Positions 1-6,264 of a stretch of 8,745 nucleotides of DNA are shown here, piece after piece. Source of the DNA: UBA11373 sp046714175 (GTDB taxonomy: Bacteria; Actinomycetota; Acidimicrobiia; Spongiisociales; UBA11373); contig JBKKBI010000023.1 of NCBI GenBank assembly GCA_046714175.1, forward strand, positions 1-8,745, written 5' to 3'. The notes beneath the pieces are model-generated. The model did not search any database, had not been told where the DNA came from, and saw only the letters and a program-made list of their open reading frames with translations. Position numbers and translations under genes: made by a program. Within the stretch, counting starts at the first letter, position 1, and every line of letters begins with the position of its first letter.

Positions 1-637
1 CATCGATCATCAGACCGTCGGGTGTGGTTCGGAACAGACCCACCGGGACCCTGCGGAAGATCTCGAGGCGTACCCGGTCGCTCTCCTCCAGGGCGTGCTT
101 GGTGCGGATCACCGCCATCACCCCGAAAAGGGAGCAGGCGCTCGCGACGATCATGTTGATCAGAGTGTCGGCGAGGGTGGCGAGTCCCAGGACGGGCCAC
201 AGCAGCTGGGCAAGGAGCAGCACTCCCATGAAGCCGACGAACCGACGCATCACCGAGGACGCGAGCAGCAGCGCACCGATCATCGCGATTACCGTGATGG
301 CGGCCCACATGGCACCTCGCACCATTGGCGGGGTGATGGCACCGCCGACAAAGACCGCGATCGCACCGGCGTACAGCACCGGCTCGGCGTTACAGGAGCG
401 CCGGCGCAGCTGCACACTGCTGGTGACGCCGACCATCGTCGAGAGGCCGGCCATCGCCAGATACGCAGGGCGAGAGGTGGCAATCGCGGCCACCACATAG
501 AGGAGCGCCGCCAGGGGACCGATGAGAACCCCGAACTGGAGCGCCAGCTCGTTCAACTCCTGCCACATCGCGGTCGCAGTCGTGTCACGGGTCGGGCCGC
601 GGCGACGCGGCGCCAGAAAGCCCCCGGGAAGGTTCAT
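1..637 (-). CDS. Membrane sensor protein, six-helix N-terminus plus start of a PAS domain (3' part cut by window edge)
   Basis: I translated this frame by hand. It is open from the ATG at 637 to the window edge, giving 212 residues with no stop, and a TAA stop lies directly before the ATG in frame. Residues 1-32 are a polar, Arg-rich cytoplasmic start. Six hydrophobic segments follow at about 33-52, 57-75, 88-106, 108-130, 133-151 and 155-177. After a short charged linker (KHALEESDRVRLE) the sequence reads FRRVPVGLFRTTPDGLMID, which matches the opening strand of a PAS domain. In this architecture PAS is usually followed by a GGDEF, GGDEF-EAL or histidine kinase output; that part lies outside the window, so the output is unknown. 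An alternative start is Met24 (568). There is no Shine-Dalgarno, but a GATACT hexamer lies 7 bases before the ATG. The gene follows the oxidoreductase gene on the same strand after 77 bp. Its existence is secure; a signalling role is inferred. Confidence 0.8.
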   Translation of the reverse strand, partial: MNLPGGFLAPRRRGPTRDTTATAMWQELNELALQFGVLIGPLAALLYVVAAIATSRPAYLAMAGLSTMVGVTSSVQLRRRSCNAEPVLYAGAIAVFVGGAITPPMVRGAMWAAITVIAMIGALLLASSVMRRFVGFMGVLLLAQLLWPVLGLATLADTLINMIVASACSLFGVMAVIRTKHALEESDRVRLEIFRRVPVGLFRTTPDGLMID

Positions 638-644
638 TTATCCA

Positions 645-650
645 AGTATC
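645..650 (-). promoter_or_regulatory. Possible -10 element for a leaderless transcript of the PAS membrane protein
   Basis: On the minus strand GATACT matches the TATAAT consensus at four of six positions and lies 7 bases before the ATG at 637. A TTGGTC lies 20 bases further upstream, a weak and over-spaced -35. No Shine-Dalgarno is present. Transcription would then start at or next to the A of ATG. Confidence 0.3.
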
Positions 651-714
651 GGCCATCGCGCACTGTGCTTGACCAATGCGCTAGAGGGTCCCGACTTGGC
701 ACGGTGCGTCCCGA

Positions 715-2922
715 TCAGACGGGAGAGATCGTGACCGGGACTCCGTTGAGGACTGCGTTGCCCGATGGAACATCTACGACTCCGGCGTCTACCAGGGCAT
801 TGAGGTTGGTCCCCGGGGTCCGTCCCGCCACTGCCAGGGCCGCCCCGGAGTCGTCGTGACCCCAGCCGTGGGGAAGGCTGACCACTCCGGGCATGATCGT
901 GTCGGTCACCGCCACCGCCGTCACTATTGCCCCGGCTGTTGACTCGACCCGAGCCTTGCCGCCATCGACCAGGCCGAGCCGCGCGGCGTCGGCGGGATTG
1001 ATGAGAAGGGCGGTGCGGTCCCGGCCGCGCATCAGCGAGGGGATGTTGTGCATCCACGAGTTGTTGGAGCGGAGGTGGCGCCGGCCGATCACCACCATCT
1101 CGGGCTGGGCCCCCCCGAGGCGGGCCGCCAAGCGGGGTAGATCGGCCACGATGCCCTCAGGGGCGGCATCGATCATGCCGTCGGCAGTGGAGAGGAGTTC
1201 GGGAAGTCGCGGCTCCAGCGGTCCGAGGTCGATGCCGTGCGGGGTGTCCTCCAGTTTCTCCAGGGTGAGACCCGGGCGCTTGCCGAACCCATCACCGTTG
1301 GGCCCGGTGCGCAGCAGATAGTCGAGGATGCGTTCCGGTCCCCGCCGCGCCGCCAGCATCTCCATGATTTCACCGGGATCCCGGCCGGCAATGGGCGACT
1401 CGGCATCGGCCACATCCCGTCCCACCTGAGAGGCCATACCGATCTCGTCGAGCACGGCCAAGTCGGCTCCGGCGCCGAGGCCCGCAGCTACGGCGGTAAG
1501 GCGGAGCAGGATCTGCCACTCGTCAGGACGCCCGTCTGTGATGGGGAGCGTGGGCGGGGAGTAGTTGGCGATGTTACGCACCGAGAGCTGCCAAAAGGCG
1601 AGGTCGTAGTGGCTGCGCTCCAGGTGGGAGGGGGGCGGCAGGATCACGTCGGCGTGGCGGGTGGTCTCGTTGCGGTACGGGTCGATGGCCACCATGAAGT
1701 CGAGGGACTCCAAAGCGAAAGTCAGCCCTCCAGAGTCGGGGGCCGAACGAGCCGGGTTGCCCGCGACCGTGATCAGAGCCCGGACCTGCCCATCACCAGG
1801 GGTGAGGATCTCCTCGGCCAAGACCGCCACCGGAAGCTCGCCGAGCGCCTCGGGGTGCTGACGCACCCTGCTGGTCCAGCGGCCGGTACGAAACGGCCGC
1901 CGCCGCGGAGTCTCGGTGGCGGCGCGAGGAAACATGGCGCCTCCCGCGCGATCCAGGTTCCCGGTGATCAAGTTGAGCAGGTCGGTGAGCCATGAGGCCA
2001 GGGTTCCGAAGGCGGCGGCGTGAGTGCCCAGTCTGCCGTAGGCCACCGCAGTGGGCGCGGACACGAATTCGGCGGCGATGCGTCGCGTCGTCGCAGCGGG
2101 AATCCCGGTGAAGTCGGCCACGGACTCGGCGTCGAACCCGGCAAGCAACGGAGGAACCAAGTCAAGACTTTTGGTGGCGGCGGCGAGCCGATCGAGCGGC
2201 TCCGTTCCGCGTCGCAGCACCTCGGTGACGAGCGCCGCCAGCCAGGCGGCATCGGAGCCGGGCCGGATGAAGAGGTGCTCGTTGGCCAGCTCGGCCGACT
2301 CGGTACGGCGCGGATCGACCACCACGATCCGTCCGCCGCGGGCGCGGATGGCCTCCATTCGTCCCGGCCAGTCGGGAGCCGTAGCCAGACTCCCGTTGGA
2401 TGCCTTGGGGTTGGCACCCATCATCAGCAGATAGTGGGTGCGATCGATGTCAGGCACCGGAATGGTGAGCGGATGGCCGAACATGAGCCCCGACGAGACG
2501 TGTTTGGGCATCTGGTCGACCGTGCTGGCGGAGAACACGTTGCGGGTTCCCAGCGCCTTGACCAGCGGCCGCACATAGAGGGTCCCGGCTAGTCCATGCA
2601 CGTTGGGGTTGCCCAGATAGATGGCGACCGAGTTGGGCCCGTGCTGCTCCCGGATCGGGAGCAATCGGTGCTCGATCTCGGCAAAAGCCTCGTCCCAGCT
2701 CACGGCGCGCCACTGGTCACCGAGTCGAATCTGAGGCTGCCGGAGGCGGTCGGGATCTTCGTGGAGTTCGTCGAGAGTCGATCCCTTGGGACAGATGAAC
2801 CCCCGTGAGAACACGTCCTCGCGATCGCCGCGGATTCGGGTCACTTTCCCATCGGTGACGGTGACCTCGAGTCCACACGTTGCCTCGCACAAGGGACAGG
2901 TTCGGAACGAGGTCTCGGGCAT
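715..2922 (-). CDS. Molybdopterin-dependent oxidoreductase (formate dehydrogenase/BisC-like family), substrate unknown
   Basis: A 735-residue protein, typical for the catalytic subunit of the bis-MGD molybdenum/tungsten oxidoreductase family. Residues 9-44 carry the [4Fe-4S] motif C-x2-C-x3-C-x27-C (CPLCEATC, then CPKG). The central molybdopterin domain contains the cofactor-binding stretch VVDPRRTESA (201-210) and HADVILPPPSHLERS (423-437). The C-terminal molydopterin dinucleotide-binding domain covers about 608-735, including LRSNNSWMHNIPSL. No Tat signal or membrane helix is seen, so it is probably cytoplasmic. The frame extends upstream to a TTG at 2952, but I choose the ATG at 2922. It starts just before the FeS motif as family members do, and a TATCCT hexamer lies 8 bases before it. 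No small FeS subunit, cytochrome or FdhD-like sulfurtransferase gene is nearby, so the electron partner is unknown. The usual metal-ligand region (STVDQMPKHVSSG, about 133-145) has no Cys, so a formate dehydrogenase activity should not be assumed. Confidence 0.9.
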   Translation of the reverse strand: MPETSFRTCPLCEATCGLEVTVTDGKVTRIRGDREDVFSRGFICPKGSTLDELHEDPDRLRQPQIRLGDQWRAVSWDEAFAEIEHRLLPIREQHGPNSVAIYLGNPNVHGLAGTLYVRPLVKALGTRNVFSASTVDQMPKHVSSGLMFGHPLTIPVPDIDRTHYLLMMGANPKASNGSLATAPDWPGRMEAIRARGGRIVVVDPRRTESAELANEHLFIRPGSDAAWLAALVTEVLRRGTEPLDRLAAATKSLDLVPPLLAGFDAESVADFTGIPAATTRRIAAEFVSAPTAVAYGRLGTHAAAFGTLASWLTDLLNLITGNLDRAGGAMFPRAATETPRRRPFRTGRWTSRVRQHPEALGELPVAVLAEEILTPGDGQVRALITVAGNPARSAPDSGGLTFALESLDFMVAIDPYRNETTRHADVILPPPSHLERSHYDLAFWQLSVRNIANYSPPTLPITDGRPDEWQILLRLTAVAAGLGAGADLAVLDEIGMASQVGRDVADAESPIAGRDPGEIMEMLAARRGPERILDYLLRTGPNGDGFGKRPGLTLEKLEDTPHGIDLGPLEPRLPELLSTADGMIDAAPEGIVADLPRLAARLGGAQPEMVVIGRRHLRSNNSWMHNIPSLMRGRDRTALLINPADAARLGLVDGGKARVESTAGAIVTAVAVTDTIMPGVVSLPHGWGHDDSGAALAVAGRTPGTNLNALVDAGVVDVPSGNAVLNGVPVTISPV

Positions 2923-2930
2923 TGCGGGGG

Positions 2931-2936
2931 AGGATA
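2931..2936 (-). promoter_or_regulatory. Possible -10 element for a leaderless oxidoreductase transcript
   Basis: The minus strand reads TATCCT, which fits TAnnnT, 8 bases before the ATG at 2922. No Shine-Dalgarno precedes either this ATG or the upstream TTG at 2952. A convincing -35 at 16-18 bases is lacking; a TTGACT is present only 10 bases upstream. If real, it excludes the TTG start. Confidence 0.3.
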
Positions 2937-3069
2937 GGAAGTCAGGAGTCAAGAGCCGAAGTCAGCCAGAGAGCGGTCTGTCACTCTCGGTGGTCGGGGT
3001 TGGTTACTCTCCAGGGTGGTTAGCGCCGTGTCCCGCCCTAGGGTTGGAACAACGCCCACCCAGGTTTCT

Positions 3070-3075
3070 GGAGGT
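3070..3075 (+). promoter_or_regulatory. Shine-Dalgarno of the 25-residue membrane peptide gene
   Basis: GGAGGT lies directly before the GTG start at 3079, four bases separating GGAGG from the start codon apart from its T. It is one of only two strong ribosome binding sites found before genes in this window, and it is the main evidence that the tiny frame is translated. Confidence 0.7.
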
Positions 3076-3078
3076 CAC

Positions 3079-3156
3079 GTGAGTACCACCGGTTGGATCA
3101 TTCTGATTGTGGTTCTGATTCTCGTATTCGGCGGATTTCGGTTTAGCCGCCGCTAA
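3079..3156 (+). CDS. Small single-helix membrane peptide (25 residues), function unknown
   Basis: A GTG start at 3079 follows a good GGAGGT, and the frame ends at TAA 3154-3156. The product begins MSTTGW, then has an uninterrupted hydrophobic helix (about residues 6-19, rich in I, L and V), then GGF, and ends in a basic tail FRFSRR. By the positive-inside rule the N-terminus faces out and the Arg tail faces the cytoplasm. The hydrophobic-helix/GGF/Arg-tail layout recalls annotated tiny hydrophobic bacterial proteins such as DUF3309 members, but it is shorter and I cannot assign it. A strong intrinsic terminator starts one base after the stop, so the gene looks like a self-contained monocistronic unit. 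It is divergent from the oxidoreductase gene and lies upstream of the lipoprotein-protease pair. Likely real, because SD, coding frame and terminator line up; the function is unknown. Confidence 0.65.
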   Translation: MSTTGWIILIVVLILVFGGFRFSRR

Positions 3157-3157
3157 C

Positions 3158-3193
3158 CGCTGCGGGCCGTTTCGCGCGGCCCCAGCGTTGTTT
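3158..3193 (+). terminator. Intrinsic terminator after the small membrane peptide
   Basis: CGCTG (3158-3162) and GGGCCG (3164-3169) pair with CGGCCC (3177-3182) and CAGCG (3183-3187). This gives an 11-bp GC-rich stem with one bulged C at 3163 and a 7-base loop. It is followed by TTGTTT (3188-3193). The position right after the TAA at 3156 fits termination of the small gene and insulation of the downstream lipoprotein gene. Confidence 0.75.
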
Positions 3194-3229
3194 ACGCGCT
3201 TCTGAGGCTTGGGCCGAGGGGGCGCGTAA
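3192..3229 (+). repeat. Inverted repeat upstream of the lipoprotein-protease unit
   Basis: TTACGCGC (3192-3199) is the exact inverse complement of GCGCGTAA (3222-3229), with a T-G pair possible next and a 22-base spacer. It overlaps the end of the terminator T-run and ends 22 bases before the possible -10 at 3251. It could be an operator for the lipoprotein promoter or a second hairpin of the terminator; the sequence alone does not decide. Confidence 0.4.
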
Positions 3230-3250
3230 CCGTTTCCAGCCTGGCAGTAC

Positions 3251-3256
3251 TAACTT
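3251..3256 (+). promoter_or_regulatory. Possible -10 element for a leaderless lipoprotein-protease transcript
   Basis: TAACTT fits TAnnnT and sits 6 bases before the ATG at 3263. No Shine-Dalgarno is present. No good TTGAC-type -35 is seen 16-19 bases upstream, so the call is tentative. Confidence 0.35.
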
Positions 3257-3262
3257 TCCGCC

Positions 3263-3904
3263 ATGTTTCACCGTCTCACCATCGCCGCCGGCATGTTGCT
3301 GACCGCCCTGGCGGCGGTGGCGTGTGGCACCGCCGCCGATTCCGGACTGCAATCGGTGCGCGACTCGGAGCGGGAGATGTTCTTCGAGGTGCCGACCGAG
3401 TGGTCGGTTTTCCGATCCGAAGACCTGGCCGGACTCACCGAGACTCCCTTCGTCAACCAGGACACGGATCTCAACCTGCCGGTCTTCTCCCGCGTGGTAT
3501 TTCACGGCGCCGGGCCCGACGCGGGCATACCCGCCGTCAACACGGCCGACCAGGAGTTTCCGGTGGGGGCTGCGGTGGTGCGGTCGATCCCGGCATCGTT
3601 GCGCGACCAGATCTCGCGCTACTGGCTGACCGAACTGGTGATCCCGTATCACGCCCAGCCGGTGGCCCAGGAGGAGATCAAAGAAGACATCTCCCTCGGT
3701 GAGGGGTTTGATGGCGTGAAGCTGTTGGTCGTCTACAACGACGCCGCCACTGAGACCGATGCCGCCGCATTTCTGATCAGCGTCACCGATCCGGAGGTGG
3801 AGTTCATGTACTCGATCGCGATCGGGTGCTCGCTCGCCTGCTTCAATGAGCATGCCGCAACGATCGTGGATGTCATCGACTCGTGGCTCGTGAACACCCG
3901 ATGA
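3263..3904 (+). CDS. Predicted lipoprotein, translationally coupled to the FtsH-like protease
   Basis: A 213-residue secreted protein. A short positive start (MFHR) and hydrophobic stretch lead to ALAAVAC-G, with Cys21 as the likely lipidated residue; the -3 position is Ala, slightly off the usual Leu/Val. The mature part is acidic and beta-strand-like (FFEVPTEWSVF, VFSRVVFHG) and ends in a likely helix. It includes GCSLACF, a Cys pair that could form a disulfide or bind metal outside the cell. The start FEVPTEWSVF recalls PsbP/MOG1-like lipoproteins whose mature part opens with 'vPxxW', but the resemblance is short and I do not assign the family. The stop codon TGA (3902-3904) overlaps the ATG of the protease (3901), so translation is probably coupled and the two products are probably made together. 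I infer it may be an adaptor, regulator or substrate of the protease on the outer face of the membrane; nothing shows this directly. Confidence 0.8.
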   Translation: MFHRLTIAAGMLLTALAAVACGTAADSGLQSVRDSEREMFFEVPTEWSVFRSEDLAGLTETPFVNQDTDLNLPVFSRVVFHGAGPDAGIPAVNTADQEFPVGAAVVRSIPASLRDQISRYWLTELVIPYHAQPVAQEEIKEDISLGEGFDGVKLLVVYNDAATETDAAAFLISVTDPEVEFMYSIAIGCSLACFNEHAATIVDVIDSWLVNTR

Positions 3905-6222
3905 ACACGACCACCGGCAAGCGTCGCAAGGCGCCCTTCTTCGATCGCATCAAGGTCACGCTGTTTCTCGCGATTGCGATCGCCTTCTTCATCTGGAAGG
4001 ACGTCAACGACCCATTCGTGACCCTGCGGGAGTCGTTCCTCGACTTCGCTGCCACGACTCTGGGACGGATCCTGTTGGTGTTGTTGGTTGTGGAGGTGCT
4101 GCGGCAGATCCACTACCTGATCAGCGAGCGTTGGGCGGCGTACAACCGGCTGTGGGCCGATCGGATCTTCGCCGGCACCGAACGCCAGATCACCAAGCGG
4201 TTCAGCGACTTCACCCGATTCCGGGTGAGGCGCTTGTGGAAGTGGGTCTTTCTCATCGTCATCTACGCCTATCTGGCGGTGCTGATGCGCGACGACATCG
4301 CGTCGCCAGCGGAGGCCATCACCCGGGCCCCTGAGGTGTTCCTTGACCTGCTCCCGATAATCCTCCAGTTCGCCATGTACGGCGCCCTGGTGATGTTCCA
4401 GTTCGTCGCCATCTTCTGGTTCCTGTCTCGTGGCGGCATCGACATCATCTATCCCGAAGACCTCGAGACTCGGTTCGACTCGGTATGGGGCCAGGATCAC
4501 GTGTTGTCCCACATCAAGGAGAACATCGCCTTCCTGGAGAACCCGGACGCGATCGAAGCCAAGGGTGGCTACATCCCTGGGGGCATCCTGCTCTGGGGGC
4601 CACCAGGAACCGGCAAGACGCTGATCGCCCAGGCGATCGCCGGCGAGGTGGGCAAGCCCTTCGTGTTCGTGGATCCCGGAGCCTTCATCCAGATGTTCTT
4701 TGGCGTGGGCATCCTCAAGGTGAAACGCCTGTTCCGCAAGCTGCGCAGACTCTCGGTCAAGCACGGTGGTGTCGTCGTGTTCTTCGACGAGGCCGATTCG
4801 CTAGGCAGCCGCGGGGGATCGCTCGGCGGCACTCCGCCCGCGGAAGGGGCATTGGGCGACTACCTGTCCTCGTGCAACGGTTTCTCTTTCCTCAGCGCCG
4901 GGACACAACGAGCGCTGCTCGACCAGCTCGGGGCCAACCCCGAGGCCGGCTCCGGTCCTCGGCCCGGGATCGTGAATCGGGTGGTGATGGGTGCGGGCAT
5001 GGGCGGTGGTGGCATGGGCACCCTGCAGGCTCTGCTCACCGAGATCTCAGGTCTGACCAAACCGCGCGGCTTGGGCAATCGGGTACGGCGGATTCTGGGC
5101 ATGAAGCCCAAGCTGCCTCCGAAGTACCGGATTCTGCTCATGATGGCCACCAACATGCCTGGGGCCCTGGACCCGGCGCTGTTGCGCCCGGGCCGGATCG
5201 ACCGCATGTACAAAGTCGGTTACCCGTCCAAGGACGGCCGCTTGCGCACCTTTGACGGCTATCTGTCCAAGGTCCGCCACAACCTGACTCCCGAGCAAGT
5301 GGAGAGGGTGGCCGTGACCACGCCCTACTTCTCGGGGGCCAAGATCAAGGACCTGGTCAATGAGGCGCTCATTCACGCCATACGCGAGGGACGGGAAGAG
5401 GTCGGCTTCGCCGATGTGTGGCACGCCAAGGCGCTGAAGCAGTTCGGTCCGCCCGACGATCACGAGTATGTCGTCCGAGAGCGCTGGGCGGTGGCGATCC
5501 ACGAGGCCTCGCACGCCGTTGTAGCCCATCTGCTGCGCACGCATGCCGCGATCGACATCGTCACCATCGAGCGGCGCGGTGACACCGGTGGGTTCGTGAG
5601 CAACATCCCGATCGAGGACCGCTTCACCGCCTGGCGCTCGGAGAAGGAGGCTGACATCAAGACGTCCCTCGCCTCTTTGGCCGGAGAGCGCATGTTCTTC
5701 GGTCATGACAACTCTTCGGGGGTAACCGGCGACCTGATGGCGGCCACGCGGACAGTGGCCGCAATGGAAGGTGTCTGGGGCATGGGGGAGCGGCTCTCGT
5801 CCTACCTCGGGTTGGCGCAGTCTGCAGTGGGATCAGGTCCGGATCCGACCGACCGCGTCCTGCGCAGCCTGGGCCCAGAGGTGGAGAAGAAGTTGCAGCG
5901 TCTCTACGACGAGGTGTATGCATTGCTCGAAGAGCATCGCGACCAAGTCCTGCAACTGGCCGGCGTGCTGGTCGAACGCAAGACCATCTCTGGCGACGAC
6001 GTAGCCGAGATCATGGGTACGGCGCCGGGTTCGCGCACCATTCACAGGCCCCAGGGTTTCATCGCCTTCGACCCCGAGTCTGGGAACGGGGGCGATGTCT
6101 CTCGCTACACGTCGATTCCCGCCCTGCCCAGGGTTGGCAAGACGAAGAAGTCCAAGGCAAAGAAGGCGGCCAAACGCGCCGAAGCCGCCGCAGCCGCTGC
6201 AGACGACGAGGAAGACGATTAG
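3901..6222 (+). CDS. FtsH-like AAA+ membrane protease (M41) with four helices and an enlarged ATPase core
   Basis: A 773-residue ATP-dependent zinc metalloprotease-like protein. Four membrane segments lie at about 17-33, 54-72, 112-129 and 147-176. The loop between helices 2 and 3 is Arg-rich and so probably cytoplasmic, and there is no large extracytoplasmic domain as in classical FtsH. The AAA+ core has Walker A GPPGTGKT (233-240), pore loop MFFGVG (265-270), Walker B VVVFFDEAD (291-299), sensor-1 region MMATN (414-418) and arginine fingers LLRPGRIDR (427-435). The M41 domain has HEASH (534-538) with the third zinc ligand probably Asp611 in GVTGDLMAAT, so catalysis looks intact. Walker B and sensor 1 are separated by about 115 residues, some 80 more than in classical FtsH, with a Gly-rich MGAGMGGGGMG (363-373). 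The C-terminus ends in a Lys/Ala run and an acidic DDEEDD tail. The start chosen is the ATG overlapping the lipoprotein stop; an in-frame GTG at 3883 is less likely. Probably a membrane quality-control protease, distinct from housekeeping FtsH. Confidence 0.93.
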   Translation: MNTTTGKRRKAPFFDRIKVTLFLAIAIAFFIWKDVNDPFVTLRESFLDFAATTLGRILLVLLVVEVLRQIHYLISERWAAYNRLWADRIFAGTERQITKRFSDFTRFRVRRLWKWVFLIVIYAYLAVLMRDDIASPAEAITRAPEVFLDLLPIILQFAMYGALVMFQFVAIFWFLSRGGIDIIYPEDLETRFDSVWGQDHVLSHIKENIAFLENPDAIEAKGGYIPGGILLWGPPGTGKTLIAQAIAGEVGKPFVFVDPGAFIQMFFGVGILKVKRLFRKLRRLSVKHGGVVVFFDEADSLGSRGGSLGGTPPAEGALGDYLSSCNGFSFLSAGTQRALLDQLGANPEAGSGPRPGIVNRVVMGAGMGGGGMGTLQALLTEISGLTKPRGLGNRVRRILGMKPKLPPKYRILLMMATNMPGALDPALLRPGRIDRMYKVGYPSKDGRLRTFDGYLSKVRHNLTPEQVERVAVTTPYFSGAKIKDLVNEALIHAIREGREEVGFADVWHAKALKQFGPPDDHEYVVRERWAVAIHEASHAVVAHLLRTHAAIDIVTIERRGDTGGFVSNIPIEDRFTAWRSEKEADIKTSLASLAGERMFFGHDNSSGVTGDLMAATRTVAAMEGVWGMGERLSSYLGLAQSAVGSGPDPTDRVLRSLGPEVEKKLQRLYDEVYALLEEHRDQVLQLAGVLVERKTISGDDVAEIMGTAPGSRTIHRPQGFIAFDPESGNGGDVSRYTSIPALPRVGKTKKSKAKKAAKRAEAAAAAADDEEDD

Positions 6223-6240
6223 CCGAGGACTCAGACTGCG

Positions 6241-6261
6241 CCCCTCGCCCCTCGCCCCTCG
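6241..6261. repeat. Three tandem copies of a 7-bp unit between convergent genes
   Basis: CCCCTCG is repeated three times without a break in the 42-bp gap between the protease stop (6222) and the stop of the convergent PDZ lipoprotein gene (6265). A CGAGG at 6224-6228 could pair with a CCTCG in the repeat, but there is no T-run, so it is not a recognisable intrinsic terminator. It may be a slippage-prone microsatellite. Confidence 0.7.
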
Positions 6262-6264
6262 CCG

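Noticed and set aside
638..714. A terminator between the oxidoreductase and the PAS protein genes
   Set aside because: Only a short direct repeat (TCCCGA) is present. There is no GC stem followed by T residues, so read-through from the oxidoreductase gene is possible.
95..859. A 254-residue plus-strand frame and a 158-residue one beside it at the left end
   Set aside because: Both are antisense to the six-helix PAS protein and the end of the oxidoreductase gene. The minus-strand frame gives clean membrane helices and a PAS start; these give charged low-complexity sequence.
1237..1995. A 252-residue open frame on the plus strand
   Set aside because: It is antisense to the molybdopterin oxidoreductase and shows no recognisable domain.
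2953..3078. A divergent promoter with -35/-10 boxes for the small peptide gene (TAGGGT near 3040)
   Set aside because: TAGGGT fits TAnnnT, but no acceptable -35 lies 16-19 bases upstream and it is well away from the start. I see no other convincing element in this gap.
3143..3853. A 236-residue minus-strand frame over the lipoprotein gene
   Set aside because: It would run through the intrinsic terminator region and is antisense to a protein with a signal peptide and lipobox; its composition is that of a shadow frame.
3733..4764. A long open frame (343 residues) on the minus strand over the lipoprotein and protease genes
   Set aside because: It lies antisense to strongly supported motifs of the FtsH-like protease, is rich in His, Gln, Glu and Asp as typical of antisense frames in GC-rich DNA, and has no domain pattern.
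5047..5706. A 219-residue minus-strand frame under the protease
   Set aside because: It is antisense to the sensor-1, arginine-finger and HEASH regions, and has no SD or domain.
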